In this document: one piece after another, positions 1 through 9,102 of the stretch
How the letters are laid out: the number at the start of each line of letters is the position of its first letter
How positions within the stretch are numbered: the stretch's first letter is position 1
Assembly: GCF_000276805.1 (NCBI RefSeq)
Contig: NZ_AKXQ01000010.1
Coordinates: forward strand, 62,001 to 126,000
Source of the DNA: Moritella dasanensis ArB 0140
Lineage (GTDB): Bacteria; Pseudomonadota; Gammaproteobacteria; Enterobacterales; Moritellaceae
Direction of reading: 5' to 3'
Length of the DNA: 64,000 nucleotides
Notes under the pieces: model-generated
Databases searched by the model: none
The model's input: only the letters and a program-made list of their open reading frames with translations
What the model was told of the DNA's origin: nothing
Position numbers and translations under genes: made by a program

Positions 1-14
1 GATAGGTACTTAAA

Positions 15-47
15 CTTGGCAGCTTGTGACGGAAGCAGACTGCCAAG
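15..47. promoter_or_regulatory. Inverted repeat upstream of the Flp pilin gene
   Basis: CTTGGCAG at 15-22 is the exact reverse complement of CTGCCAAG at 40-47, separated by 17 bases. It lies 54 bases before the pilin start. It could be an operator or an RNA stem-loop in the pilin leader, or the end of an upstream transcript. No T-run follows, so a simple terminator is less likely. Confidence 0.35.
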
Positions 48-101
48 CGATAAATTATAAATTAATTAAAAACAACATAATAAAAACAGAGAGACCAATA
101 A

Positions 102-281
102 ATGGAAAACAACAAACAAAAACAACGTGGCGCTGCAGCAATTGAATATGCAATTTTAGCGGCTGCTATGTCACTTATTATGCTGCAATTTTTTGGTTCT
201 GACGGCAAGCTTTCGAATGCGATTGAGCAGACCTATGAGTCTGTCATTGAGAAACTAGATACAGTTAAAGCTGATAAATAA
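102..281 (+). CDS. flp: Flp-family type IVb pilin (59 aa)
   Basis: The 59-residue product is the structural subunit of the Flp/Tad pilus, an adhesive fibre. It has a short basic leader MENNKQKQRG followed by AAAIEYAIL. This is the Flp prepilin signature: cleavage after Gly10 puts Glu at +5 and Tyr at +6. A hydrophobic stretch (about residues 12-31) follows, then a short helical tail, the usual Flp layout and length. An AGAGA-type ribosome site precedes the ATG. It is the first gene of the tad operon, 55 bases before rcpC. The prepilin peptidase that would cleave it (TadV/CpaA) is not seen in the window and must be upstream or elsewhere. Confidence 0.93.
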   Translation: MENNKQKQRGAAAIEYAILAAAMSLIMLQFFGSDGKLSNAIEQTYESVIEKLDTVKADK

Positions 282-301
282 TAAACATTAACTCAGAGAA
301 T

Positions 302-319
302 ATACGGTTTCGGCCGTAT
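302..319 (+). promoter_or_regulatory. Stem-loop between flp and rcpC
   Basis: ATACGG (302-307) and CCGTAT (314-319) pair around a TTTCGG loop, in the short gap between the pilin gene and rcpC. There is no following U-run. The placement suits an RNA element that stabilises the abundant pilin message or partly attenuates read-through into the assembly genes; that role is inferred. Confidence 0.45.
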
Positions 320-336
320 TAATAGAAGTAACAATT

Positions 337-1203
337 ATGCATGCAAAACGTTTAGTTTATCTGTCTGTTTGTACGTCTTTACTTGGGTTGATTTGGCTAT
401 TTTTCAGCTTGTCAGCACCAGCGGTAAGTACATCTAAACAGGATCTCGTTAATAATTATGAAGTACTTGTTACCACACAGGATATCGCTATTGGTCGTCC
501 TTATCGTGCCTCGTTATTTGCCTGGAAAACGGTAAATGAACAGGATGTTAGTACTCGTATCGATTTTATTGATAAAGCCACATTTTTAATATCGACGTTA
601 GACAATACTGTGGCTGCAAATGATTTTGTCGCAGGACAAATATTAAGCCCATCAGATTTTTTGAAACCTGAACAAGGCGGTTTTTTGTCGGTGATGCTAC
701 GCCCCAGTTATCGCGCAGTGTCAGTACCTGTTGATCAAGTAACTGCTAACTCTGGCTTAATTGGCCCAGGTGATCATGTTGATGTATTACTGCTGGCATC
801 AAAAGAAAAAGAACTGCGTTCTCGTGGTAATGAAACCCAAAGTTTATACGTTAAAACTATTGCGCAGAACGTCCGAGTATTGGCTTTTAATGACGCTTTA
901 CAGCTTACGCGTTATATGGAAAAGCAAAAAAATAATAAAGGCGTATTGCCAGATAACAGCACCGTGACGTTAGAAGTGTCACCGACACAAGCAAATCAAA
1001 TTACGTTAGCCAATCAACTGGGTACATTGTCGATGGTCTTACGCAGTAAAAACAACTTAGATACAGATAATGCGGTAATCGCAGCTATCAATGTCGATGA
1101 TATTTTACCTGCAATTAAACAAGTCCAACCGGATATTGGTTTAGTTGAATTTCGCGCTAAAGAAAAACGAGTGATGAGTAATGCAGGAACCGAAAATGAT
1201 TAA
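337..1203 (+). CDS. rcpC: Flp pilus assembly protein RcpC/CpaB
   Basis: The 288-residue protein begins with one hydrophobic anchor (about residues 8-30). It continues with a SAF-type domain (about 43-108, VLVTTQDIAIGRPYRASLFAW) and the RcpC/CpaB core with RAVSVPVDQV and GLIGPGDHVDVLLL (about 127-153). CpaB proteins sit in the periplasm next to the secretin and are needed for Tad pilus assembly. Its length is normal for the family. Its end overlaps the following secretin ORF, which is typical of this operon. I call it from domain order and from its place between the pilin and the secretin. Confidence 0.9.
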   Translation: MHAKRLVYLSVCTSLLGLIWLFFSLSAPAVSTSKQDLVNNYEVLVTTQDIAIGRPYRASLFAWKTVNEQDVSTRIDFIDKATFLISTLDNTVAANDFVAGQILSPSDFLKPEQGGFLSVMLRPSYRAVSVPVDQVTANSGLIGPGDHVDVLLLASKEKELRSRGNETQSLYVKTIAQNVRVLAFNDALQLTRYMEKQKNNKGVLPDNSTVTLEVSPTQANQITLANQLGTLSMVLRSKNNLDTDNAVIAAINVDDILPAIKQVQPDIGLVEFRAKEKRVMSNAGTEND

Positions 1204-2593
1204 ACAATTAGTGAGCGTATTGTCGTTATTACTACTGAGCACAGTATTACAAGCGCAGACTTTGGATGTGGTATTAAACAAAGCGCGGTTAGTGGTACTG
1301 CCAAGTACTGCTAAGTCTATTTTCATTGCGAGTAGTGGTATTGCCGATTACCAAACTTTAACCAATACCAAGATCATGGTGTTCGGCAAGAAAACAGGGA
1401 GTACATCTTTGTATGTACTGGATGCTAAAGAAAACGTTATTTATTCAGCGACAGTGAAGGTTAATCATAATGTCACAGAGCTTAACGATCTCATTCATGA
1501 TGAATTTCCTGATGCATTATTTAACGCTGAATCCACCGCCGGTAAGTTGTTTTTGAAAGGGCAAGTACCGACAGCCAGCATGGCGGAAAAGATAGTTCGT
1601 TTATCTGAAGGTTATGTCTCGGCGTTAGCACAATCAAGTGAGGCTCAGCAAGGTGCTAGCTCGGAAGGTGGGACACCTGCTGCCGCGCCAGTCGCTAAAA
1701 CGGATGACGATGAATTGATTAATCAATTACAAGTCACTATGCCAAATCAGGTTAATTTACGTATTCGTATTGCCGAGGTATCTCGTAAAGTGTCGAACAA
1801 ATTGGGCATCAAATGGGGTTCACAAGGTTTTGGTACTGGTACATTTGCCTTTTTAGATAATTACGGCGGAAAACTGGGTGGTGTGAACCCTGCTGGTTGG
1901 GCTGATCTATCGGTAATTGTTGATGCTTTGGCAACTAACGGCATGATGTCGGTGCTCGCAGAACCTAATTTAACCGCGATGAGTGGTGAAGAAGCTTCGT
2001 TTCTTGTTGGTGGCGAGATCCCGCTACCTTTGGTTTATAACGACACTGCATCTGTTGAGTATAAGCAGTTTGGTGTGAAGCTTGATTTTAAACCGACGGT
2101 ATTAAGTGCGAATCAAATTAGCCTGCAAGTATTTTCTGAAGTAAGCACTGTATCTTCGGAAACAAGCGTACAAATTGGCGGACAGGAAGGCAGTTCTTCA
2201 TTCCCTACGTTTGTGACGCGCCGCGCTGCAACGACGGTAGAATTGGCTAGTGGTCAAAGCTTTGCACTAGGTGGTTTATTACAATCAAAAGATATTGAGC
2301 AGTTACAAAAAATGCCATTGTTGGGTGATATTCCAGTACTTGGTGCGCTATTTCGTTCAACTGAGTTTCAACGTGAAGAAACGGAACTCATTATTATTGC
2401 GACGGCTTATTTAGTGCAACCGACTCGTTCTGACACATTCGCGTTGCCAACAGATGGTTTGATCCCGATGAGTGATGTTGAACGCTTATTAGCCTGGCCA
2501 ATAGACAAACAAACAACAAGTTCAACAGCAAATGAAGATCGTACTGACAATCGCCAACCGCGACTGCTTGGCGATAACGGATTTTATTACTGA
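1196..2593 (+). CDS. rcpA: Tad pilus outer-membrane secretin RcpA/CpaC
   Basis: This is the secretin that forms the outer-membrane exit pore for the Flp pilus. The ATG at 1196 is preferred over 1181 because it gives a clean signal peptide (MIKQLVSVLSLLLLSTVLQAQ is too long to be anything else here) and has AGGA upstream. The mature protein has an N-terminal pilus-secretin domain (about 25-95), a BON-like region (about 100-140), a Ser/Ala/Gly-rich linker near 145-165, and the secretin core (about 185-420). The core carries the family hallmark near its end, PLLGDIPVLGALFRST, followed by a hydrophobic ELIIIATAYLV strand. About 465 residues is the usual length. Confidence 0.93.
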   Translation: MIKQLVSVLSLLLLSTVLQAQTLDVVLNKARLVVLPSTAKSIFIASSGIADYQTLTNTKIMVFGKKTGSTSLYVLDAKENVIYSATVKVNHNVTELNDLIHDEFPDALFNAESTAGKLFLKGQVPTASMAEKIVRLSEGYVSALAQSSEAQQGASSEGGTPAAAPVAKTDDDELINQLQVTMPNQVNLRIRIAEVSRKVSNKLGIKWGSQGFGTGTFAFLDNYGGKLGGVNPAGWADLSVIVDALATNGMMSVLAEPNLTAMSGEEASFLVGGEIPLPLVYNDTASVEYKQFGVKLDFKPTVLSANQISLQVFSEVSTVSSETSVQIGGQEGSSSFPTFVTRRAATTVELASGQSFALGGLLQSKDIEQLQKMPLLGDIPVLGALFRSTEFQREETELIIIATAYLVQPTRSDTFALPTDGLIPMSDVERLLAWPIDKQTTSSTANEDRTDNRQPRLLGDNGFYY

Positions 2594-2600
2594 GGTAGTT

Positions 2601-3230
2601 ATGCGGATATTTTCGATATTAATAATGTGTGGTTTGTTGAGTGCTTGTGCAATTGATTCTGTGCAGCGTCAACCTGAAGTTCAAGTAGAAGCCGTTACGC
2701 ACAAAATAGCGTTACAACTGGATCAAAAGGGATTATCAAAAAGTGATCAGGCCGCGTTGAATGAATTTATTTATCAAAGAGGTGATTCGTCAGCATTGCG
2801 GATAAAGATAGCCACTTATAGCAGCAAAGGCGCGAGTGCAGTACCTGCATTAACGGCATTGTTAAAACAGGCCGGTGTGTATCCATCTCAGGTAACAAGC
2901 GAAGTAGCTGAAACATCAACGGTAGCTGATGTAGCCTTATTCGTTGAATCTTATCGTAGCCTAGTACCGAATTGTGCTGCAGGGAAGCAGAAACACAGTG
3001 TGTTAAATGAATTTAAATCGAGCCCTAACTTTGGTTGCGCCAATGCGAGTGCTTTAGCGCAAATGGTTGCAACACCAAGAGATCTTGCTATTGGGCGTAC
3101 GCTCGATGCAACAGAGGGTCGTAAAGCTGTATCAAGAGTGGATACTTATTATCAGCCAACGACCAGCAATAGCGATCAAGCAGATAAAAATAACAGCAGT
3201 AGTATTTCATCTAGCTTAGGAGGGCAGTAA
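2601..3230 (+). CDS. CpaD-family Tad pilus lipoprotein
   Basis: The start is set at 2601, where GAGGTAG precedes the ATG. The product then opens with MRIFSILIMCGLLSAC, a lipoprotein signal peptide with lipobox LSAC (lipidated Cys16). The C-terminal half holds NFGCANASALAQMVATPRDL, the CpaD-family signature. CpaD/RcpB proteins are outer-membrane lipoproteins that help the secretin assemble or gate. The protein (209 aa) ends in a Ser/Asn-rich tail. It sits two bases before the tadZ gene. The gene name is left empty because rcpB and cpaD naming differs between species. Confidence 0.85.
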   Translation: MRIFSILIMCGLLSACAIDSVQRQPEVQVEAVTHKIALQLDQKGLSKSDQAALNEFIYQRGDSSALRIKIATYSSKGASAVPALTALLKQAGVYPSQVTSEVAETSTVADVALFVESYRSLVPNCAAGKQKHSVLNEFKSSPNFGCANASALAQMVATPRDLAIGRTLDATEGRKAVSRVDTYYQPTTSNSDQADKNNSSSISSSLGGQ

Positions 3231-3232
3231 TA

Positions 3233-4051
3233 ATGCAAGCGTCTAATCCAATCGCGAATGATCATGTAAAGCGTAATAAGATCGCAGTTGTGAGTGCCAA
3301 AGGTGGCGCTGGTACAACCTCGTTAATCGCCAATATTGCTTGGGGTTTATCTCAATTGAGTCAGACCAGTGTCGCTTGTGCTGACCTTGATTTTTTGACC
3401 GGTGATTTAGACTTACAATTCAGTGTACAAGCGAATAACGCATTGCTAGAAATGCTGCAATTCCCTGATCGCTTAGAGCCTGTTATCTATCAACGTAGCG
3501 GGGTTAAGGTTAATGATGATTTATACCTATTTACCGGTTATGCGTCTGGTTTTGAACTGCACTTTTGGCCTGATGTTGCAAGTATGGATAAAGTGTCTGA
3601 TTTTTGCCTAGAACAAGCAAACCATGTTATTTGGGATATTCCTGCATTCTGTTTACGCGATAAAGTGGGCTTTGAAACATTAAATCACAGTGATATCCGT
3701 GTGGTGATTGTTGAACCGACATTAGCATCTATCCGCAGTACCAACCAGCTATTGACGAAATTAGCATCTACAGGCGCATTAGATACTCGCACGATAGTGG
3801 TACTTAATCACACCAAACCCGCAGCACAATCTTTAATTACGGCTAATGATGTTGCGGCGACTTTGGACCGTAAATTGGATGTTGAAATCCCGTATTCTCC
3901 AGAGGATATGCGGACCGGTAATGCGCTCGGTTTATTGGCTATTAATCAAAAAAGCCGCAGTGCAAAAGCATTGAAAAAATTGGTTGCTGTTATTAGTGGT
4001 GAATCAAAAGTATCAAAGCCTAGTGTGTTTCGCTGGCGTAAGGGGGCGTAA
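3233..4051 (+). CDS. tadZ: TadZ/CpaE-like pilus localisation ATPase
   Basis: This is a MinD/ParA-type ATPase of the Tad system. The P-loop is AKGGAGTTS (residues 22-30), in which the second, invariant lysine of MinD (KGGVGKT) is replaced by Thr; TadZ/CpaE proteins often have this change. TadZ is thought to mark the pole or site where the Tad machine assembles. At 272 residues the protein lacks the N-terminal receiver-like domain found in longer CpaE proteins. A strong AGGAGGG ribosome site lies upstream, and the stop overlaps the tadA start by one base (TAATG). Confidence 0.87.
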   Translation: MQASNPIANDHVKRNKIAVVSAKGGAGTTSLIANIAWGLSQLSQTSVACADLDFLTGDLDLQFSVQANNALLEMLQFPDRLEPVIYQRSGVKVNDDLYLFTGYASGFELHFWPDVASMDKVSDFCLEQANHVIWDIPAFCLRDKVGFETLNHSDIRVVIVEPTLASIRSTNQLLTKLASTGALDTRTIVVLNHTKPAAQSLITANDVAATLDRKLDVEIPYSPEDMRTGNALGLLAINQKSRSAKALKKLVAVISGESKVSKPSVFRWRKGA

Positions 4052-5406
4052 TGTTTGGAACTAATACAGTAACACCGACGCCAACGGAGTCATTACTGAC
4101 ATTATCCGTATCCGCAGATGTTGCGGACGTAACACCGAGTAGTAATGTTGAAGAGCAACGTTTTCGTGTTATCCAACAAGAGATAATGGCGATTATTGCT
4201 CCTGCTGTCGTTGTCACGCTGACGCCTGAAGAACTTGAAGTTCGCACGTTTGAAGCCGTCGGTGACATTGCTGCTCGTCAGCAATTTCCAATTGGGGGGA
4301 CTGAGCAGCGTAATATTAGCCAGCGCCTTGTTGATGAAATGCTGGGGTTGGGGCCTTTACAAGTGTTAATGGATGATCCTGAGATAACAGACATCATGGT
4401 TAATGGTCATACCGAGGTATTCGTTGAATATCGCGGTAAGGTCAAGCGCGCTGATGTTCGCTTTCGCGATGAAGAACATGTATTGAATTTAGCGCGCCGA
4501 ATAGTAAGCCGTATCGGTCGCCGTGTGGATGAAACAACGCCGATGGTTGATGCGCGTTTACCTAATGGCAGCCGTGTGAATGTGCTTATTCCACCATTGG
4601 CATTAAATGGTACGTGTATTTCTATCCGTAAATTTAATGAGCAAAAACATAGCTTGCAGCAACTTGCTGCGCTCGGAGCCATGTCGTCTGAGATGGCGGA
4701 TGTGCTAAATATTATTGCTCGTTCCCGAGTTAATGTATTGATTTCAGGTGGTACAGGTGCAGGTAAAACGACATTACTGAATGCATTGTCGTTTGGTATT
4801 TCACCCGACGAACGCATCATTACGATTGAAGATGCTGCAGAATTAAAGTTACAGCAACCACACGTGGTGAGTATTGAGACAAGGCCTGCCAATGTCGAAG
4901 GCGCTGCAGCCATTGGTCAGCGAGAATTGTTACGTAATGCATTACGGATGCGTCCTGATCGAATTATTTTAGGTGAAGTCCGTGGCGCTGAAGCGTTTGA
5001 TATGATGCAGGCGATGAATACAGGTCATGATGGTTCTATGTCAACGCTGCATGCTAATACACCGCACGATGCGTTAATCCGTTTAGAAAACATGTTGTTA
5101 ATGGCAGAGGTTAATTTACCTGTGTCTGCTTTACGCCGCCAAATCGCTAGTACTTTGGATGTGGTTGTACAAGTGGAACGTATGCGAGACGGTAAACGTC
5201 GAGTGGTTAATATTACCGAAGTCGTCGGCCTTGAAGGTGATCAATACCTTACTCATGATTTGTTCCATTTTGATTATCAGAAAATGGACGTTAACGGTGA
5301 TCTTGTTGGGGAGTTTCTATCCACGAAAATATTGCCGCGTTTTAGTGAGAAGGCGCGTTACTACCAACTTGAATCTCAGTTGAAACAAGCCATGGGAGTT
5401 CGATAA
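4051..5406 (+). CDS. tadA: Tad secretion ATPase TadA/CpaF
   Basis: This is the hexameric motor ATPase that powers Flp pilus assembly. Walker A is GGTGAGKT at residues 233-240. The downstream stretch [17 protein letters not shown] is the Walker B/Asp-box region, and [14 protein letters not shown] holds the His box of GspE-type ATPases. The N-terminal part (about 80-200) matches the CpaF N-domain, with [11 protein letters not shown] and [11 protein letters not shown]. The first 75 residues are variable. The 451-residue length is normal. Its stop overlaps the tadB start by one base (TAATG), so these genes are probably translationally coupled. Confidence 0.95.
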   Translation: MFGTNTVTPTPTESLLTLSVSADVADVTPSSNVEEQRFRVIQQEIMAIIAPAVVVTLTPEELEVRTFEAVGDIAARQQFPIGGTEQRNISQRLVDEMLGLGPLQVLMDDPEITDIMVNGHTEVFVEYRGKVKRADVRFRDEEHVLNLARRIVSRIGRRVDETTPMVDARLPNGSRVNVLIPPLALNGTCISIRKFNEQKHSLQQLAALGAMSSEMADVLNIIARSRVNVLISGGTGAGKTTLLNALSFGISPDERIITIEDAAELKLQQPHVVSIETRPANVEGAAAIGQRELLRNALRMRPDRIILGEVRGAEAFDMMQAMNTGHDGSMSTLHANTPHDALIRLENMLLMAEVNLPVSALRRQIASTLDVVVQVERMRDGKRRVVNITEVVGLEGDQYLTHDLFHFDYQKMDVNGDLVGEFLSTKILPRFSEKARYYQLESQLKQAMGVR

Positions 5407-6338
5407 TGTCAGTCATGGTGACAGCCCTGTTGTTATTGATTATGTTTGTATTTAGCAGTTATAAAGCCTTACAGCATCAGCGTCAACGACAGGTATTAAA
5501 GCGTCGGTTAAGTTCGATATCAACAGTGAACAGTACAGATAATAAAGCGACATCAACTTTATTTCATTGGGCGCAAAAAACGAGCCCTTTATTGCAATAT
5601 AGCCACGATCTGAAAGCGCGTGTCGACGCCTTATTTGGGCGTAAAGCTAAGCGTCTTATACAACTATTGTTAGCTATTTTGGCTGTTGCTGTCTGGTTTA
5701 CGTTACCTTTTTTTACGCCGTCAATGAGAATGATGATTATTGCGATTATCATATTTTCGGTGTTGGCTGTGAGCTATTGGATCATGACTGTGCGTCAACA
5801 TAGTGAATTTAATGCTGGTTTCACGCAAGTATTAGGTCAAATGTCACGGGCTGTGTCGGCAGGTATTTCAGTGCCGCAAGCTATCGCTCAAATAGCCGGT
5901 TATCAACAAGGGATATTGGGTCGCGAGTTTGGTTTGATCCGCGATAAATTAGAGATTGGTATAGGCCTAAAGCAAGCGCTAAACCAGGCCCGTATTCGTT
6001 TGCCTTATGTGAGTTTTCATTTCTTTAGCGTGGCATTAATTTTGAACGAAGAGAATGGTGGTCAGTTGCGTGAGGTATTACATAGTTTGAGTCGAACAGT
6101 GCATGACAACTCCGCTATTAAGATGAAGATCAGAAGTTTAACGGCAGAGCCGCGTATGACAGCCGCTATTTTAGCAAGCCTACCGATAGTCCTTATCTCG
6201 GTGATGTTTTTTAAAAATCCGAGTGCATTTATTACGTTAACTCAAAACCAGAGTGGACATTTAGTCTTAGGTTATGTGGTTACCAGTATGGCGCTTGGTT
6301 TCGCTATTATTCATTTGTTAACGAAGGTGAGAGCTTAA
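5406..6338 (+). CDS. tadB: Tad inner-membrane platform protein TadB
   Basis: The 310-residue GspF-type protein has an N-terminal membrane segment (about 3-20), a pair around residues 78-128, a cytoplasmic T2SSF domain (about 140-265), and C-terminal membrane segments (about 257-307). TadB and TadC form the inner-membrane platform that couples the TadA motor to pilin insertion. The GIGLKQALNQARIRLP and NEENGGQLREVLHSLS stretches fit the T2SSF fold. The gene is joined by one-base overlaps to tadA and tadC. Confidence 0.9.
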   Translation: MSVMVTALLLLIMFVFSSYKALQHQRQRQVLKRRLSSISTVNSTDNKATSTLFHWAQKTSPLLQYSHDLKARVDALFGRKAKRLIQLLLAILAVAVWFTLPFFTPSMRMMIIAIIIFSVLAVSYWIMTVRQHSEFNAGFTQVLGQMSRAVSAGISVPQAIAQIAGYQQGILGREFGLIRDKLEIGIGLKQALNQARIRLPYVSFHFFSVALILNEENGGQLREVLHSLSRTVHDNSAIKMKIRSLTAEPRMTAAILASLPIVLISVMFFKNPSAFITLTQNQSGHLVLGYVVTSMALGFAIIHLLTKVRA

Positions 6339-7234
6339 TGTCTTTATCTTTATGGATAGCCGTTACTTTGCTTATTACTGGTGCGGTTATAGCACTGTTA
6401 TTTAGTGCTCCAGCACAGCGCCGTGAGCAACTGTTAAAACGACTGGTGTTGGTATCAGCATCGGAATCGGCACAACAGCAATATTCGTCCCTTGGTTTAA
6501 GTAAGTCAGCGTCAAAAATTGGCTGGTTACGCCGTTTAACTGTCGCGCCTGATATTAGCGCACTATTGGTTAAAGCTGGATTTCATGGCCCAAGAGCAAG
6601 CGCTATATTTTTATTGTGCAAAGTAAGCTTAATGCTTATTAGTGCGATGGCGTGGCAGTGGTATGTCGATTTTGATTCCGATAAATTCGTCATGGCTAAG
6701 ACCTTAATCTTTGCTATTTCTGGTGGACTTGTTGCTGAACAATGGCTGAAATGGCGTGCCCGCACGGTTAATTACCGTATTGCGCTAGCACTGCCTGATG
6801 CGCTCGATTTAATGGTTATTTGTGTTGAATCAGGTTTAACATTGGAAGCCGTATTTCAACGTGTTGGCCGTGAAATGACTACCGTTACTCCCGAGTTATC
6901 ACGTGAGTGGTTAATCACTGAAGCGGAGTTACGTTTATTGGACTCTCGTATTACGGCATTAAATAACTTGGCGGAGAGAACGGGATTAGTGGAAGTTGAA
7001 AACATGGTCATCGCCTTATCTCAAGCTGAAAAATATGGCAGTAAGATAGCGCCAACGATGCGTTTAATCGCCAGTGACAGCCGTCAATATCAATATTTAC
7101 GTCTAGAAGAGAGGGTCGGTAAGATCCCCGCGAAAATGTCATTACCTGTGGTGGTATTAATCATGCTGCCTGTAGTCGTCCTGATTGTTTCACCAACGAT
7201 CATCGCATTATTAGATAGCCTTGGAGGTATGTGA
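6338..7234 (+). CDS. tadC: Tad inner-membrane platform protein TadC
   Basis: This is the second T2SSF platform protein, 298 residues. It has an N-terminal membrane helix (about 4-24), a pair near 88-130, the cytoplasmic T2SSF domain with ALPDALDLMVICVESGLTLE (about 150-170), and a C-terminal hydrophobic pair ending in IALLDSLGGM. It partners TadB. The stop is shared with the tadD start in a TGATG overlap. Confidence 0.9.
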   Translation: MSLSLWIAVTLLITGAVIALLFSAPAQRREQLLKRLVLVSASESAQQQYSSLGLSKSASKIGWLRRLTVAPDISALLVKAGFHGPRASAIFLLCKVSLMLISAMAWQWYVDFDSDKFVMAKTLIFAISGGLVAEQWLKWRARTVNYRIALALPDALDLMVICVESGLTLEAVFQRVGREMTTVTPELSREWLITEAELRLLDSRITALNNLAERTGLVEVENMVIALSQAEKYGSKIAPTMRLIASDSRQYQYLRLEERVGKIPAKMSLPVVVLIMLPVVVLIVSPTIIALLDSLGGM

Positions 7235-8040
7235 TGAAAAAATCACTGGTGAAAGTATTTCTTATGTTTGGCTTACTTATTTTATCTGGTTGTAGTACTA
7301 ATCAATTAAGCCAGACCGAAGAAATGCAGTCGGATCGTGATCTAGCAAAGTTGGCACTTGATAGTGGCCGACCAGACAGTGCGATCTCTATTTATCGTAA
7401 GCAACTCGATTTGCACCCAAACGATACCGACCTGTTGTTAGCGATAGGGACTGCTTACAACAAAATGTCTGAATTTGATTTAGCACTGCATTATCTTAAT
7501 CAAGCACAGGCGTTGGTGCTAATTGAGACCAATAAATCATCTGTGATACGTGGTCAAATATTACGTGAACGAGGCAATGCACAGCAAGGTTTAGGTAACT
7601 TAGAGGGCGCTATTTTAGATTTAAAAAAAGCGGTTGAATTATTACCTAACGATGCTAAAGCATTAAACAGTTTAGGCATTAATTACGCATTATTTAAGGA
7701 CTACCCTCAAGCAAGAGTCGCGTTCACAGGTGCGCTTGCTAATGCTCCAGATAATTTAGAATACCGTAATAATTTAGCACTCGCTTGGATTCTAGATGGG
7801 CAACCACAGCAAGGTATCGGTGTGCTTTATTCACATTACTTACGTGGTAGTTCGACGTCTAAAAGCCGTCAGAATTTGGCCTTAGCTTTTGCTATGAAGG
7901 GCGATGTTGAAGCTGCAGAAACCATTGCAAAACAAGATCTAACTAAAGCTGAATTAGAAAATAATCTTGCTTATTATCAGCAGCTTTATCAAGGCCAATC
8001 ACAGCAAGGGTCATTATTGACAGAGCAGGTTAAACAATGA
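7234..8040 (+). CDS. tadD: TadD, TPR-repeat pilus lipoprotein
   Basis: The ATG at 7234 is preferred over the GTG at 7231 because GGAGG ends six bases before it. The product (268 aa) has a lipoprotein signal peptide with lipobox LSGC near residue 20. At least four tetratricopeptide repeats follow between about residues 35 and 195 (for example DTDLLLAIGTAYNKMSEFDL and DAKALNSLGINYALFKDYPQ). TadD proteins are outer-membrane or periplasmic scaffold lipoproteins needed for Tad pilus assembly. The stop overlaps the tadE start (ATGA). Confidence 0.88.
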   Translation: MKKSLVKVFLMFGLLILSGCSTNQLSQTEEMQSDRDLAKLALDSGRPDSAISIYRKQLDLHPNDTDLLLAIGTAYNKMSEFDLALHYLNQAQALVLIETNKSSVIRGQILRERGNAQQGLGNLEGAILDLKKAVELLPNDAKALNSLGINYALFKDYPQARVAFTGALANAPDNLEYRNNLALAWILDGQPQQGIGVLYSHYLRGSSTSKSRQNLALAFAMKGDVEAAETIAKQDLTKAELENNLAYYQQLYQGQSQQGSLLTEQVKQ

Positions 8041-8507
8041 TTCTGTCTAACATGAGAAATCGACAGCAAGGTGGCGTTAGCATTGAATTTGCAGTGACGA
8101 TTGTGCCATTTTTTGTATTGCTGTTGGGGCTTATCGAAATTAGCCGCTTTATGATGGTGAGCAGTATGCTTGATGTTGCCTTAGCTTCAGCAACGCGAGA
8201 GTTAGTGGTTGATAGTTCGCGTGAAGATTTAACCGCCAAATTACAATTAACCCTGTCAGAACAACAATTACCATTATTGAATGGTAACAAAATCACTGTT
8301 CAAGCTCATTATTTTACCAGTTTGGTTGCATTAGAAAATGATGATTTTGTAACCAGTTTTGACGGGCAAGACTTCGCTGAGTTTACCTTGTTGTATCCGT
8401 ATAAAGCGCTATTTGTTGCAGGGTTTTCTGATAGTTTTGAGCGTTTATCAAACTTTAAACGCACGACGTTAGTGACTGTAGAGCGGAGTGCTAGTTATGC
8501 GAACTAA
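8037..8507 (+). CDS. tadE: TadE-like pseudopilin
   Basis: The 156-residue protein carries a prepilin-type leader: a basic stretch, then QQGGVSIEFAV. Cleavage after the first Gly puts Glu at +5, as in TadE pseudopilins. A single hydrophobic segment (about 16-38) follows, then a small exported domain. TadE and TadF are minor pseudopilins processed by TadV and needed for pilus formation. The gene overlaps tadD by four bases and runs into tadF. Confidence 0.86.
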   Translation: MILSNMRNRQQGGVSIEFAVTIVPFFVLLLGLIEISRFMMVSSMLDVALASATRELVVDSSREDLTAKLQLTLSEQQLPLLNGNKITVQAHYFTSLVALENDDFVTSFDGQDFAEFTLLYPYKALFVAGFSDSFERLSNFKRTTLVTVERSASYAN

Positions 8508-9102
8508 ACGCAGACCGCATGCTGTTCAGCGTGGCAGTATTGTCATCGAATTCCCTATCATTACATTAGTAATGGTTATTCTGGTTTTATTTGTTTTAAA
8601 GATAAACCAAGGGATCAACCACAAGAACCAACTTAATGCGTTAGCTTATTCACTTACATCAATTGTAGTTTGCGCTAAATGTGATAATGGCATGAATAAA
8701 CCAGCTTCAAGTCCTGCTACTCAACCTATCATTTCGACGCAATTAGCGGATGCGTTATTACAAGTTGCACAGCGGCATTTCAACGATTTAATTGTTAAGT
8801 CGTCAGTTGATATTGGACTCCACCTTGAACAATTAGTCTTTGATCCTTTAACTGCCCAACCGGGTCCTATAAATGTAGGGGCTGAATGCACTGCGGCTAC
8901 GCCATTATCATCATTAAAGGATTTATCACCGCTAGGTACAAAGCCCGGCATAAATGCTGGACAGCAGGCTGAACTATTTCAAGTCACTTTGTGTATTAAG
9001 GGTATCGAGAGCTTTGGTAATGGTATTACCCCTTTATTTATACGTAACTTCAGTGACCGTTATTATCAAAGTTCGGCGTTATTAATAGGGCGTAAAATAT
9101 GA
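8497..9102 (+). CDS. tadF: TadF-like pseudopilin
   Basis: The start at 8497 (ATG, with GGAG eight bases upstream) is preferred over the GTG at 8488. The leader RTKRRPHAVQRG is followed by SIVIEFPIITL, a second prepilin-like site with Glu at +5. One membrane segment (about 18-38) is followed by an exported domain with paired cysteines (CAKC near residue 60, and two more around 130 and 165). Its place between tadE and tadG supports the TadF name; sequence conservation in this family is weak. Confidence 0.78.
   Translation: MRTKRRPHAVQRGSIVIEFPIITLVMVILVLFVLKINQGINHKNQLNALAYSLTSIVVCAKCDNGMNKPASSPATQPIISTQLADALLQVAQRHFNDLIVKSSVDIGLHLEQLVFDPLTAQPGPINVGAECTAATPLSSLKDLSPLGTKPGINAGQQAELFQVTLCIKGIESFGNGITPLFIRNFSDRYYQSSALLIGRKI

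Noticed and set aside
4407-4913. A long minus-strand open frame of 168 codons opposite tadA
   Set aside because: It overlaps a strongly conserved TadA ATPase in antisense and has no protein-like features.
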